9,034 nucleotides of DNA from Verrucomicrobiaceae bacterium (GTDB taxonomy: Bacteria > Verrucomicrobiota > Verrucomicrobiia > Verrucomicrobiales > Verrucomicrobiaceae), in NCBI GenBank assembly GCA_021151605.1, contig JAGKWZ010000233.1, positions 1-9,034 on the forward strand, read 5' to 3'. Shown here in pieces: positions 1 to 6,972 of this stretch; position 1 is the stretch's first letter, and each line of letters opens with the position of its first letter. The notes under the pieces were generated by a model that searched no databases, was not told the origin of the DNA, and was given only the letters and a program-made list of their open reading frames with translations. Both the position numbers and the translations under genes were made by a program.

Positions 1-32
1 GTATGATATTTATGGTTTAGTTTTTTATATTC
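1..32 (+). promoter_or_regulatory. AT-rich upstream segment with possible -10 element
   Basis: The 32 bases before the first gene contain only 6 G or C, unlike the GC-rich remainder. TATGAT at 2-7 differs from the sigma-70 -10 consensus by one base and sits about 25 nt before the ATG at 33, which would give a leader of roughly 20 nt. Any -35 element lies outside the window. No Shine-Dalgarno sequence is visible. This could be the promoter of the pilin-ATPase-kinase operon, but AT-rich intergenic DNA often contains such hexamers by chance. Confidence 0.3.
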
Positions 33-542
33 ATGCTTTCTCATTTCAAACCACGGTTTCGAAATTCGTCAGCCTTCACCTTCGTGGAGGCGGTTTTTAC
101 GATCGCCATCATCGGTATCATGTCCGCATTGGCCCTGAGTGCTGTCTCAAATGGGGCACGCGATGCCAATCGTGTCGTCGCCCGGCAGCAGCAGACCGTG
201 CTGAATGAGGCTCTGGTTAGCTGGGTCATGGCGAACACCCGGGTCCGTGATAATAATGGCAATGAGACCGCACAGGTTCGCAGTCTTTCCAGTCTGCGAA
301 CCATCTACAATGGGCTGACCACCACCTCCGCCCGCTTCAATCTGCTAGTACCGAACCCTGCCTCCAGTGACCCGAGCGTCCGGAATGGGTTTATCGACAA
401 AACCACAGCAGATCACTTCCTGGAATACACCACGGGTACAGACCGGCTCTACAGCAAGGCGCTGAAGGGAAGTAGTCAGTACTTCACTCTGCCGACCTGG
501 CAGGATGGCGGCTTCCCGACGGTGGATATGGTCAACGAGTAG
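33..542 (+). CDS. Type IV prepilin-like protein (pilin 1)
   Basis: This 169-residue protein has a class III (prepilin) signal. A basic 14-residue leader ends in SSA, followed by FTFVE with Glu at mature position +5 (E19) and a hydrophobic helix at about 15-37. The predicted peptidase cut is A14/F15, so the -1 residue is Ala instead of the usual Gly. Such proteins are anchored in the inner membrane by the helix, processed by a prepilin peptidase and polymerised into a pilus or pseudopilus. The remaining residues, about 40-169, form a polar globular head that I cannot assign to a named pilin subfamily. It has no GspG-type calcium motif that I can see and no cysteines for a disulfide loop. A segment TTTSARFNLLVP at 96-107 resembles one in the next protein, suggesting paralogy. 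The stop lies 2 nt before the next start, so the two are almost certainly cotranscribed. The ATG at 33 gives a short, well-formed leader. Confidence 0.85.
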   Translation: MLSHFKPRFRNSSAFTFVEAVFTIAIIGIMSALALSAVSNGARDANRVVARQQQTVLNEALVSWVMANTRVRDNNGNETAQVRSLSSLRTIYNGLTTTSARFNLLVPNPASSDPSVRNGFIDKTTADHFLEYTTGTDRLYSKALKGSSQYFTLPTWQDGGFPTVDMVNE

Positions 543-544
543 CG

Positions 545-988
545 ATGAACCACGCCATGAACCCAAAGATAAATCCAACTTCAAAACAGTCTCCAGCCTC
601 TACCCGCAGGTGGACCATTTTCGGGTTTTCGATGGTGGAGATGATCGCCTGCGTTTCAATCATTGGCATCATTTCCTTTTTGGCCATCCCATCCATCACA
701 AGAATGCGTGGAGACAGTGAGCGAAATTTGGCCATCGCCCGTGCGGAGGCGCTGAATCTCTCGATGTCCACCTACATCCAGGTTCTGGGCAGGACTCAGG
801 CCAGTGTAAACTGGACCAGCGCCACGACGACGACGGCAAAATACGATCTATTGCGCCCATATTTGGCCTATTCGGAAACAACGATCACGGCGTTTCTACC
901 CACGGATTACAGCATCGTCTTTCCCGACTCCATCGTGAGCATGACCAAGGCTCGGCTAACTGGCCCAAGCGGCGTCATTGCTTACTGA
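545..988 (+). CDS. Type IV prepilin-like protein (pilin 2)
   Basis: This 147-residue protein has a prepilin N-terminus: a polar, basic leader, then IFG/FSMVE with the predicted cut at G27/F28, Glu at +5 (E32) and a hydrophobic helix at about 28-49. It is the only one of the three pilins here with canonical Gly at -1. The following region (RAEALNLSMSTY, about 66-77) continues the amphipathic pilin helix. TTTTAKYDLLRP at 94-105 matches the segment in pilin 1, and LLRPYL is a pattern I associate with small PVC-group pseudopilins. The head is very small, about 80 residues, so it could be a minor pilin or pseudopilin. A second ATG at 557 (M5) would shorten the leader to 23 residues and is a possible alternative start. 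There is no ribosome binding site, and translation may be coupled to pilin 1, whose stop is 2 nt upstream. Confidence 0.85.
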   Translation: MNHAMNPKINPTSKQSPASTRRWTIFGFSMVEMIACVSIIGIISFLAIPSITRMRGDSERNLAIARAEALNLSMSTYIQVLGRTQASVNWTSATTTTAKYDLLRPYLAYSETTITAFLPTDYSIVFPDSIVSMTKARLTGPSGVIAY

Positions 989-1009
989 AGAAGTCATTTC
1001 CCCTTTATT

Positions 1010-1531
1010 ATGACTGCCACCATCATCCCAGCCTGGAGAACGATTCCGTCTGCGTTTGCAGCTCGGGCGTTTTCTTTGACGGAGATGGTCACGACGGTCT
1101 CGATCCTGGGTATTCTGGCATCGATTGTGGTGGTGCAGATGAGTGACAACTACTCCACAGCCAAAGACATTTTGGCCCAGGACAGGCTGGAGATGCTAAA
1201 CCGCGGGATGGCTGAGCGCGCAGCGAGTGTGAAGGAATATGTTTTCACCCGAGTGGACGCCAATACCTCGGACGAGATGCTGGTATTGATGGATATGCAG
1301 TACCGAAATCCCGACCCGGACAAGGCGGAATTCAACAGCCCTTTCATTGAGCCGCGTTACCGACCTGCCACTTCCTCATCACTGAATGACTATCGCATCC
1401 GGTGGACGGGGCGGCGTTTTGAGCTTCTTCGCCCAGGCACACAAGGCTCTGGTTTAAAGGTTGTCTTCGATGGTTCCGACATCGGAGAGCCGCGTGTGTA
1501 CCCACTGAATTACAATTCTAACGGACGCTGA
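1010..1531 (+). CDS. Type IV prepilin-like protein (pilin 3)
   Basis: This 173-residue protein has a 20-residue leader ending in ARA, then FSLTE with Glu at +5 (E25) and a hydrophobic helix at about 21-43. The predicted cut is A20/F21, again with Ala at -1. The leader is itself rather hydrophobic, with only two or three basic residues. The soluble head (about 45-173) is rich in charged residues and ends in an apparent beta hairpin, YRIRWTGRRFELL at 128-140. It lacks the TT-A-LL-P segment shared by pilins 1 and 2, so it is more distant. Overall it is a predicted minor pilin or pseudopilin, inserted in the inner membrane and processed by a peptidase encoded elsewhere. The gap to pilin 2 is 21 nt and to the downstream ATPase 27 nt, consistent with one operon. 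The exact filament role cannot be assigned. Confidence 0.82.
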   Translation: MTATIIPAWRTIPSAFAARAFSLTEMVTTVSILGILASIVVVQMSDNYSTAKDILAQDRLEMLNRGMAERAASVKEYVFTRVDANTSDEMLVLMDMQYRNPDPDKAEFNSPFIEPRYRPATSSSLNDYRIRWTGRRFELLRPGTQGSGLKVVFDGSDIGEPRVYPLNYNSNGR

Positions 1532-1558
1532 TTTGAGCACTCAGGTCGCCCCACCCAC

Positions 1559-3730
1559 ATGTCATCCCTCAATCCTCCAGACTCTGCGTTAATGCCTCCC
1601 GAATCTTTTGGGGAAGCAAGCAATCCGGTGGTGACGACTATTGACAATAAACATGCTGCGATCCTTTCGATTGAAGGGCTGGCCATGCAGTATCGCATCC
1701 TGCCCGTAACGCTGATGCGTGAGAGCTGCTCGCCTGAGGCAGAGCGCATCGTGCGCAAACTTGGACGCGTGCCTTATGTGGCAGACCCCTGGCTGCCGGT
1801 GATGATGTTCGGGCCACTCGTGGTCATGGCGCACCACAATCCACGTGCGGGAGACATCTGGGGAATTCCGAGCTTTCTCTCTCTTCGGGTGCTGATCACG
1901 CCTGATCAGTACCAGAAGACGCGCAAAGACCTCGTCCAGCGCTTCGGGCAGCTCCCCATCGCCCAGCAAAACGCGTTTGAGGGCATGGAATCGCCTCGTT
2001 TTGACGACATGGGGCTGGAGGGTACCTTCGAATGGCTGCTGGAGCATTACCCGTATGAGCAGGCGGAGATCATCAAATTGCGCGGTTTCTACGAAGGCCA
2101 GAAGGAAAAAAACCCAAAGCTCGGCGTCACTCATTTCAACGTGGTTCAGCGCAATCTCGGGGTGGCGCTCAACTATCTGGTGACTCATGGGCGTGAATTT
2201 TGTTTCTCAGCCACTGAGGCACCCAGGCAGACCTTTTTCCCTCTGCCGCTGCTGGAAAGGCACAATGTCTATCCCCTCTACATCGGAAAAAACGCCGTCT
2301 TCATGCTCAGCGAGCACGCAGACAGCTATACCTTTGAGGACGAGTGGCTGAGCATGGGCAACCCCGCCGTGAAGATCATCACGGTGCTCACTGATCCTGC
2401 GTCCATCCGGGATGCCATCAATCGCGCCGGGGCCACCTTTGACCCCAGCGGGGTGAAGATGGACAAGGCCACGCTCAGCGCCTCCACCTCTGGCAATGAG
2501 AGTGTCATCGACATCATGCCTGAGGACATGGCCCGCATCAATCCGGCCAGCCCCAATCACACGCCTGAAGAACTCGTCCAGTGGGCGCTCTTCACTGCCA
2601 TCCGCTGTCGTGCGTCTGACCTCCACCTTGAGAAGTTTTATAATCTCGCCCGCTTCCGTGCCCGCATGGACGGAAACATGAAGACGATCCTGACGGCTCC
2701 TGAAGCCCTGCTAAATCGCTTCGTGGCCTTGATCAAAAACTACGCCGGGATGAACCAAAACCGGCAGGAGGCGCAGGATGGCCGCTTCGCCCTCAGCGTA
2801 GGCCGCCGCCGGGTGGACGTCCGTGTCGCCGCAGTGCCCACTCGCCGGGAGTTCCAAAAGATCATCATGCGCTTCCTCGACAAACAGGACGGCGTGAAGC
2901 GGCTCAGCGATTTCAATCTCGGACAGCGGCAGGTGGACATCCTCAACCGCACCATGACGCGTGACCAGGGGCTCATCCTCGTGACTGGGCCCACGGGCTC
3001 GGGGAAAACCACCACGCTCTACGCTCTGCTCAACAGCGTGAATGACGAAGGCGTCAACATCCAGACCATCGAAGACCCGATCGAATACGAGATCGAGGGC
3101 ATCAACCAGACCCAGACGAACCCGCATCACGGCCTTAGCTTTGCCAACGGCCTGCGTGCCCTCCTCCGTGCTGACCCTGACATCATCCTCATCGGTGAAT
3201 CTCGTGATGCCGAGACGGCGAATTCCGCCGTGAATGCCGCCCTTACCGGGCATCTGGTGCTCACCACCCTCCATGCGAATGACTCCCTGCGTGCCGTCTC
3301 ACGACTCATGAGCATGGGCGTGGAAAAGTATCTCCTCGCCGACTGTCTGGCACTCTCCCAGGCCCAGCGTCTCGTCCGCCGTCTGTGCAATTACTGCAAG
3401 CGCCCCATGCAGGTGCCGCAGGACATTCAGGACATGATGGCGAAGCAAAATGTCATCACCCAGCCGCTCACTCAGCCGATCTTCTCCCCGGCTGGATGTC
3501 AGGAATGCCATGGCACCGGCTATGCAGGCCGCGTGGCGCTGATGGAACTCTGCGAGGTGAACACTGAGCTGAGGGACCTCGTCGAGGAGGCCGCTCCCAT
3601 GTCCGCATTACGCGCTGCCGCCTTTAAAAATGGCTTCTTCTCCCTCTACCAAGAGGGCCTCATGCAGGTCATCGCCGGTCATACAAGCCTCGATGAGATC
3701 AAGTGTCTCGCCTACACCGCTCTCACCTGA
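1559..3730 (+). CDS. PilB/GspE-type secretion motor ATPase with extended N-terminus
   Basis: This 723-residue cytoplasmic hexameric ATPase is predicted to power pilin or pseudopilin assembly. The C-terminal half has the family signatures in order: N2-domain motif RASDLHLE (351-358), Walker A GPTGSGKTT (477-485), Asp box EDPIEYE (505-511), Walker B DPDIILIGE ending at E547, His box H565 and HAND (572-575), and a zinc-binding tetracysteine (C610, C613, C647, C650). The motor is therefore probably active. GESRD replaces the common GEIRD/GEMRD, and PTRREFQK replaces the usual PT-x-x-GEK. The N-terminal half is about 340 residues, longer than in typical PilB (about 560-570 total). Segments 80-125 and 236-290 each look like a degenerate half of the GspE/MshE N-terminal domain. 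Assembly ATPases (PilB, GspE) have such domains and the zinc motif; retraction ATPases (PilT) lack both, so PilT is unlikely. No platform protein gene adjoins it. M12 (1592) is an alternative start. Confidence 0.93.
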   Translation: MSSLNPPDSALMPPESFGEASNPVVTTIDNKHAAILSIEGLAMQYRILPVTLMRESCSPEAERIVRKLGRVPYVADPWLPVMMFGPLVVMAHHNPRAGDIWGIPSFLSLRVLITPDQYQKTRKDLVQRFGQLPIAQQNAFEGMESPRFDDMGLEGTFEWLLEHYPYEQAEIIKLRGFYEGQKEKNPKLGVTHFNVVQRNLGVALNYLVTHGREFCFSATEAPRQTFFPLPLLERHNVYPLYIGKNAVFMLSEHADSYTFEDEWLSMGNPAVKIITVLTDPASIRDAINRAGATFDPSGVKMDKATLSASTSGNESVIDIMPEDMARINPASPNHTPEELVQWALFTAIRCRASDLHLEKFYNLARFRARMDGNMKTILTAPEALLNRFVALIKNYAGMNQNRQEAQDGRFALSVGRRRVDVRVAAVPTRREFQKIIMRFLDKQDGVKRLSDFNLGQRQVDILNRTMTRDQGLILVTGPTGSGKTTTLYALLNSVNDEGVNIQTIEDPIEYEIEGINQTQTNPHHGLSFANGLRALLRADPDIILIGESRDAETANSAVNAALTGHLVLTTLHANDSLRAVSRLMSMGVEKYLLADCLALSQAQRLVRRLCNYCKRPMQVPQDIQDMMAKQNVITQPLTQPIFSPAGCQECHGTGYAGRVALMELCEVNTELRDLVEEAAPMSALRAAAFKNGFFSLYQEGLMQVIAGHTSLDEIKCLAYTALT

Positions 3731-3750
3731 GTTCACTCACCCTCCTCATT

Positions 3751-4206
3751 ATGCAACTCGACTCAAACTCCTACCCTTCTCCCTCCTCCCGGCTTTATAC
3801 CGGGCAGGTTCTGGTCGTCGATGATGAGCCTCATATCGTCACCATGGCATGCACGATGTTGGAGTCTCAGGGATTTACGGCCAAAGGCTGTCACTCCGGC
3901 GAGGAGGCACTCGTTCTCGTTGAGTCGGCACTTCAGATGCAGCAGGAGCGTTTCGACGTCATGGTTCTGGACCTCACGCTGCCTGGCGGCATGTCCGGCT
4001 TTGATGCACTCGAAGCGGTGAAGCGGTTCGACCCAAATGTCGCCGTCATCGCCTGCAGTGGTTACTTCCAGGAAGATGCCCGTGATCTCTGCCAGGCCAT
4101 TGGTTTCGCCGACATCCTCCAGAAACCCTACTCCATCGAGGCTCTATGCGCCATCGTCAGGCGCTGTCTTGCGCGTGACAAAACCTTCGCCTACGCCGCG
4201 GCATGA
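3751..4206 (+). CDS. Single-domain response regulator (stand-alone receiver)
   Basis: This 151-residue protein is one CheY-like receiver domain with no output domain. From the ATG at 3751 the expected residues are present: acidic pair D24/D25 (VVDDE), phosphoacceptor D74 in VLDLTLPGG, switch Ser S103 (ACSGY) and K125 in QKPY. The DLTLPGGMSG wording resembles receivers at the ends of hybrid kinases. Residues 1-17 form a polar tail before the domain. Such proteins work by binding a partner, for example a motor, or by passing phosphate in a relay. Here the partner could be the upstream ATPase, by analogy with PilG/PilH in twitching motility; that is inference. A GTG at 3703, within the ATPase gene, would add 16 residues unlike any receiver; the ATG at 3751, 20 nt after the ATPase stop, is preferred. 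Its stop overlaps the kinase start as ATGA (4203-4206), which implies translational coupling and a functional pair. Confidence 0.9.
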   Translation: MQLDSNSYPSPSSRLYTGQVLVVDDEPHIVTMACTMLESQGFTAKGCHSGEEALVLVESALQMQQERFDVMVLDLTLPGGMSGFDALEAVKRFDPNVAVIACSGYFQEDARDLCQAIGFADILQKPYSIEALCAIVRRCLARDKTFAYAAA

Positions 4207-6968
4207 TGTTCCGCTTCACCATCGCCAAGCGCTTTGCGGTCCTCGGTGCTGCAGCCATGGCCATCGGCGTCCTCGTCACCTCCGCCGCCTTCCTCTGGCA
4301 GGAGTTCCTCACCCTTCGCATGGTGCAGCGCTCCTACCTTGGCAGCATTGTCCGTGCCGCTCAGAGCGAGCTTACCTCTCAGTCCCTGAAGCCTGATGAA
4401 CTCGCTGGTCTGCGAAATCTAAATGCTGAGTCCATCGTGCATCTCCAGATGCGCCTCCAGATCGTCGATGTGCCTGCCATGATCCAGGATCTAGGACTTC
4501 GCGTCGAGATCTCCGGCCCGCATCGAAACAAAAAAGAACCGCTCTTGGACAAGACGCCTTTCATCGTCATCCACGAGACAGCAGAGCAATTTCTGCCCTT
4601 GGAGCCCGAGGCTAAAAAGGTCGAAGACATCATGTACCGCATCCTGGCTGGTTCCAGCATGGTGGTCGGAGATGCTCCCATCTCGCTAGAGGCCAGCCTC
4701 ATGAGCAAAGGAGAGTGGATTGTCGCTGGCGGCCCACTGTTTGATGCTGAAGGGCGCATCGCCGGTGGCGTCATCGTCCGCCAGCCACTGGTGCAGATCC
4801 CCCATCTGCTTAGCGTGCCGCGTCTCATGGTGCCCATCCTCGGGGGAGTCACCGGACTGCTCCCTGCCGTCCTCGGATTCTTCTGGATGGGTCGCTCCAT
4901 CACCCGAAAAACCTCCGCGCTATTCAATGGTTTCCAGGCCATCCGGCAAGGAAACCTCAACCACCGCCTCCCAGCTCAGAGAGGTGATGACCTCGATCTT
5001 CTTCAGGAGGCATTCAATGACTCACTCGCCCACTTTCAGTCAGAAGAAGGCAAGCGTTCACAAATCCTCTCCGACTTCCATCAGGCACGTAAGCAGGCGG
5101 AGCAGGCCACGGCTGCCAAGGGCGACTTCCTCGCCAACATGAGCCATGAAATCCGCACGCCGATGAATGGCATCATCGGCACCACCTCGCTCCTCCTCGA
5201 ACTCGGTCTCGCCCCTGAGCAGGAGGAGCTTGTGCGCATGATCCGCTCCTCGGGAGAGTCCCTCCTCCATCTTATCTCGGATATCCTCGACTTCTCCAAG
5301 ATCGAGTCCGGAAAAATGGAACTCGAAAACGCCCCTGTGGATATGGAAAAGCTCCTCTGCGAGGTGGCAGATGTCTTCTCCTACCGCGCTGCAGAAAAGA
5401 AGGTGGAGCTGAACTTCCATGTCGATGCCGCCCTTCCACGCTATTTCCTGGGAGACTTCCACCGCGTGAAGCAGGTGCTCGTGAACCTCACTGGCAACGC
5501 CATCAAATTCACCGAGAAGGGAGAGATCCTCATCCTTGTCCGTCAGGTCAGTCGAAGAACCAAGGATGGCGACCTCCCGCATCTCCACTTTTCAGTCCGT
5601 GATACCGGCATCGGCATCCCAGCGGAAAACATCGGCCAGCTTTTCCAGGCATTTACCCAAGCTGACACCAGCACCACCCGCAAATATGGTGGCACCGGCC
5701 TCGGCCTCGCCATTTGCCGCAAAATCTGCCGCCTCATGGGTGGGGAAGTCAGCGTCGTTAGTGAAGAGGGGCGCGGTTCGGATTTCTTCTTCGAGCTGCC
5801 GCTGCGCATCACCCCTGACACGGAAGGCCGTGAGGAGGAAGTCTCCTGGACGGACACCGTGCGGGATAAGCGCGTCGTCTATCACACCCCCCACACCACC
5901 ACCCAGCAGATCCTCCAGCAGACACTCCAGCTCTGGGGCGTTGCCGGCATCCCCCAGCCTCGGGTAGATATCTCCCCCGCTGAACTTTCCAACGATCTCA
6001 GGGACGCCGCCGTCTTCATCCTTGATGCCCGAGATCACACCCCTGAGTCAGCTCAGCCGATTCTGCATACCGCCATGGCTCAGGGAGTGGCCATCATGGT
6101 CCTGCTTCCCCTCACACGCTGGAAGTCCCGAGACCAATATGCTCCTCCAGGTTGTGTTCGTTTTGCCAAGCTCGCCAAACCAGCCAAGCGCCGTGAATTG
6201 CTGCGTTCCCTCGCCGAACTCATTCGCATGCCTCGCAGCGCCTCTGGTACAGCCTCGGCTGAATTTGCCGTGCAGAACCCCATGGTTCCAAAGCTGCGCC
6301 CGGTGATGCCTACCGCTCCTGTCGGCGCAGGTTTCCAGCCCCAGCCACAGGCCGTCCCTGTCGGCTTCGCGCCGATGTTGCCCACGGTCGCAGCGCCGCC
6401 CGCACCAGAGCCGCCCCCGGTCCAGCAGCACTCCAATCTCGACTGGCAACCAGCTCAGTCCACCAACCGCGCCGCTGCCGCAGGGCATGATGCCGAAATC
6501 TCCCAGTCCACCAACCGCGCCATCGCCGCTGCCGCTCAAAATGGAGGGGAAACTTTTGCCAAACAGCACCCTGCTCGCATCCTCCTCGTCGAAGATCAGC
6601 CTTTGAATCAAAAGATCGCCGTCATGCTCCTCCAGCGGCTCGGCTACGCTACCATTGATGTCGCCAACAATGGCCAGGAGGCAGTTCATATGTCCGCCAG
6701 CGGCGGCTACGATCTCATCTTCATGGATCTACAAATGCCCGTCATGGGAGGCATTGATGCCTCCAAGGGCATCCGGTCGAACTTCAACCTGAAGAATCAG
6801 CCAGCCATCATCGCCATGACTGGTCATGCCCTCACTGGCGTCCGCGAGGAATGCAAGGCCGTCGGTATGAACGCCTTCCTTACCAAACCTGTCAGCCTCG
6901 ACGATTTCCGCCGCGCCATCCCACCCTGCCTGGAGAAAGGTGCCGCCATGAAGCCTATGACTTTGTGA
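4203..6968 (+). CDS. Membrane hybrid sensor histidine kinase (HAMP-HisKA-HATPase-pseudoREC-REC)
   Basis: This 921-residue inner-membrane kinase probably senses an extracytoplasmic signal and feeds a phosphorelay. Layout: TM1 about 8-32; periplasmic sensor about 33-205, whose end (GGPLFDAEGRIAGGVIV, about 177-192) resembles Cache/PAS-type sensors; TM2 about 207-229; HAMP about 229-282; a short coiled linker; HisKA with phospho-His H315 in NMSHEIRTPMNG; HATPase with N box N428/N432, DTGIGIP (467-473) and GGTGLGL (496-502). A degenerate receiver follows at about 556-675. It lacks the acidic pair (RVVYHTPHT in place of VVDD), though D608 and K659-P660 remain. A Pro/Ala-rich linker (about 680-785) leads to an intact receiver with E797/D798, phospho-D842, T873 and K895. 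The domain order recalls BarA/GacS-type hybrids but no HPt follows. The ATGA overlap with the receiver gene suggests they act together. The ligand is unknown. Confidence 0.93.
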   Translation: MMFRFTIAKRFAVLGAAAMAIGVLVTSAAFLWQEFLTLRMVQRSYLGSIVRAAQSELTSQSLKPDELAGLRNLNAESIVHLQMRLQIVDVPAMIQDLGLRVEISGPHRNKKEPLLDKTPFIVIHETAEQFLPLEPEAKKVEDIMYRILAGSSMVVGDAPISLEASLMSKGEWIVAGGPLFDAEGRIAGGVIVRQPLVQIPHLLSVPRLMVPILGGVTGLLPAVLGFFWMGRSITRKTSALFNGFQAIRQGNLNHRLPAQRGDDLDLLQEAFNDSLAHFQSEEGKRSQILSDFHQARKQAEQATAAKGDFLANMSHEIRTPMNGIIGTTSLLLELGLAPEQEELVRMIRSSGESLLHLISDILDFSKIESGKMELENAPVDMEKLLCEVADVFSYRAAEKKVELNFHVDAALPRYFLGDFHRVKQVLVNLTGNAIKFTEKGEILILVRQVSRRTKDGDLPHLHFSVRDTGIGIPAENIGQLFQAFTQADTSTTRKYGGTGLGLAICRKICRLMGGEVSVVSEEGRGSDFFFELPLRITPDTEGREEEVSWTDTVRDKRVVYHTPHTTTQQILQQTLQLWGVAGIPQPRVDISPAELSNDLRDAAVFILDARDHTPESAQPILHTAMAQGVAIMVLLPLTRWKSRDQYAPPGCVRFAKLAKPAKRRELLRSLAELIRMPRSASGTASAEFAVQNPMVPKLRPVMPTAPVGAGFQPQPQAVPVGFAPMLPTVAAPPAPEPPPVQQHSNLDWQPAQSTNRAAAAGHDAEISQSTNRAIAAAAQNGGETFAKQHPARILLVEDQPLNQKIAVMLLQRLGYATIDVANNGQEAVHMSASGGYDLIFMDLQMPVMGGIDASKGIRSNFNLKNQPAIIAMTGHALTGVREECKAVGMNAFLTKPVSLDDFRRAIPPCLEKGAAMKPMTL
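6456..6521 (+). repeat. Two in-frame copies of an 18-bp repeat in the kinase linker
   Basis: The 18-mer cagtccaccaaccgcgcc occurs identically at 6456-6473 and 6504-6521, a 48-nt (16-codon) period. Both copies encode QSTNRA and are followed by Ala-rich stretches, within the flexible linker between the degenerate and intact receivers of the hybrid kinase. The intervening bases differ, so only the core is conserved. The most likely origin is slippage or internal duplication in a low-complexity linker. Confidence 0.7.
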
Positions 6969-6972
6969 GCAA

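Noticed and set aside
1589..3274. Long minus-strand open frames opposite the ATPase gene (1589-2188, 2207-2626, 2711-3274)
   Set aside because: All are antisense to a gene with intact motor ATPase motifs; the translations show no recognisable domain and are rich in His, Arg and Gly.
3497..3511. CxxCH heme-binding motif (CQECH) in the ATPase
   Set aside because: It is the second half of the zinc tetracysteine of PilB/GspE proteins (C610, C613, C647, C650) in a cytoplasmic protein without a signal peptide.
3703..3750. GTG at 3703 as the start of the receiver protein
   Set aside because: It would overlap the ATPase gene by 28 nt, uses a weaker start codon and adds residues not found in receivers. 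The ATG at 3751 fits better.
6456..6521. 18-bp repeat as a CRISPR or other array
   Set aside because: There are only two copies, both in frame inside the kinase linker with low-complexity flanks.
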